A stretch of DNA of 5,184 nt, from the NCBI GenBank assembly GCA_000435175.1, contig FR880004.1:1-5184 (forward strand). Reading direction: 5' to 3'. Every line of letters starts with the position of its first letter. Within the stretch, counting starts at the first letter, position 1. Below the pieces are notes generated by a model. The model was not told where the DNA came from and did no database searches. It worked only from the letters and a program-made list of their open reading frames with translations. The DNA comes from Clostridium sp. CAG:245. Lineage in GTDB: Bacteria > Bacillota > Clostridia > TANB77 > CAG-508. Shown here piece after piece: positions 4,525 through 5,184 of this stretch. The translations under genes and the position numbers were made by a program.

Positions 4525-5184
4525 TTACTTTTCGCTTTTCTCTGTTAAAACTTCCGTTTCTTGCATTTGCTTTTTTTCAATTCTTTTCTCTCTAAATGTG
4601 CTTATCATAACAATTATCGCACTTATTATAATAAATAAATAGAAATTTGCTCCTCTTGTTAGAAGCATTGCACTGCTAATTATTGTCTCTGGAAATACAT
4701 TTTTAAATATTCCTAAAAATCCACCCTCGCTTACTCCAACAGCCCCAGGCGATGGAATTCCGGACACTGTAGCATATAGCACTGCTTGCAATGTTAATAT
4801 TTCAAATATGTTGTATTCTGTTAATCCAAATGCTAAGTAAATCCAATATGGCACACTATAATATGCTATCATTTGTACAACAGTTGTTATCACAGTTTTT
4901 AACATTAATATTTTGTGCTCTTTTATATATTTTGCACTTGTTTGATACGATTCTAATTCTTTTTCTAGTTTTTCTTGCTTTTTTTCCACATTAGGAATTC
5001 TAAAAAATTTTAGTAATTTCACTGCAAACTTTATTAATCCTTCTGACAGCCTCTTTGAAAAAATTGCAATTATCAGTAACATTAAAGCACTTGAATTCAA
5101 TATGATTCCAAGTATTAGTAAATAAATTAGTCCACTTTTTAATACATCAAAATGTATTACAGCACTTATAATTCCTACTGTTAT
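4525..5184 (-). CDS. C-terminal part of a YbhN/MprF-type flippase-like membrane protein (partial)
   Basis: The frame is open from the right edge to a TAA at 4527-4525, giving the last 219 residues; the start lies outside the window. It contains several hydrophobic segments, a charged, lysine/glutamate-rich cytoplasmic loop (NVEKKQEKLEKELESY) and the family signature PSPGAVGVSEGGF followed by LLTRGANFYLFI. This identifies the lysylphosphatidylglycerol synthase transmembrane/UPF0104 family (YbhN, N-terminal half of MprF). The protein ends in a charged tail with no aminoacyl-transferase domain, so it is a stand-alone membrane protein, perhaps moving a lipid or polyprenyl-linked substrate, rather than a full MprF. 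A TTG at 5100 has no ribosome binding site, and coding continues upstream of it (LIYLLILGII), so it is not the start. The gene ends 49 bp before cwlJ on the same strand. The cwlJ promoter candidate overlaps this gap, so they may be separately transcribed. Confidence 0.88.
   Translation of the reverse strand: MTVGIISAVIHFDVLKSGLIYLLILGIILNSSALMLLIIAIFSKRLSEGLIKFAVKLLKFFRIPNVEKKQEKLEKELESYQTSAKYIKEHKILMLKTVITTVVQMIAYYSVPYWIYLAFGLTEYNIFEILTLQAVLYATVSGIPSPGAVGVSEGGFLGIFKNVFPETIISSAMLLTRGANFYLFIIISAIIVMISTFREKRIEKKQMQETEVLTEKSEK

Noticed and set aside
5098..5100. TTG as the start codon of the flippase-like gene.
   Set aside because: The frame stays open to the window edge with hydrophobic, family-like sequence, and there is no Shine-Dalgarno sequence before the TTG. 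The gene is partial.

Overview
The window is AT-rich DNA from a low-GC, endospore-forming Firmicute, most likely a member of the Clostridia. The evidence is a spore-germination pair (a CwlJ-type cortex hydrolase and a GerQ-like partner), a response regulator with a Spo0A-type DNA-binding domain, strong AGGAGG-like ribosome binding sites, and A/T-ending codons. No species can be named from what is visible. No rRNA, tRNA, CRISPR array, transposase or phage gene was seen.

Layout from the right edge, following the minus strand on which nearly all genes lie. The C-terminal part of a multi-pass membrane protein of the YbhN/MprF flippase family (4525-5184) enters from outside the window. Next come cwlJ (4029-4475), behind a possible mother-cell sigma-K/E-type promoter, and a short gerQ-like gene (3614-3952). 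After a 34-bp imperfect palindrome there is a two-component operon: an OmpR-family response regulator (2887-3549) and its membrane histidine kinase (1670-2869). A 16-bp perfect hairpin (1591-1632) separates the kinase from the only plus-strand gene, a 106-residue XRE-type regulator (1265-1585). Divergent from that gene, across 147 bp, is a gene (341-1117) for a receiver domain fused to a Spo0A C-terminal domain. A 299-bp gene-free stretch (42-340) rich in inverted repeats then leads to the first 13 codons of another gene at the left edge.

Functionally, CwlJ and GerQ are expected to be mother-cell-made proteins of the spore outer layers that act together to degrade cortex during germination. 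The two-component pair is a complete signalling module with no target transporter in view. The most interesting part is the left third. The Spo0A-like regulator is not Spo0A itself: its recognition helix differs at most positions known to contact DNA. Its upstream region carries one exact match to the Spo0A-box core (TGTCGAA), and it shares its control region with a small XRE repressor-like gene. A plausible reading is a side branch of the sporulation network, with Spo0A acting on the paralogue and the XRE protein acting on the shared intergenic region. That reading is inference. The leader before the left-edge gene also holds back-to-back hairpins next to the ribosome binding site and may be a regulatory RNA element.
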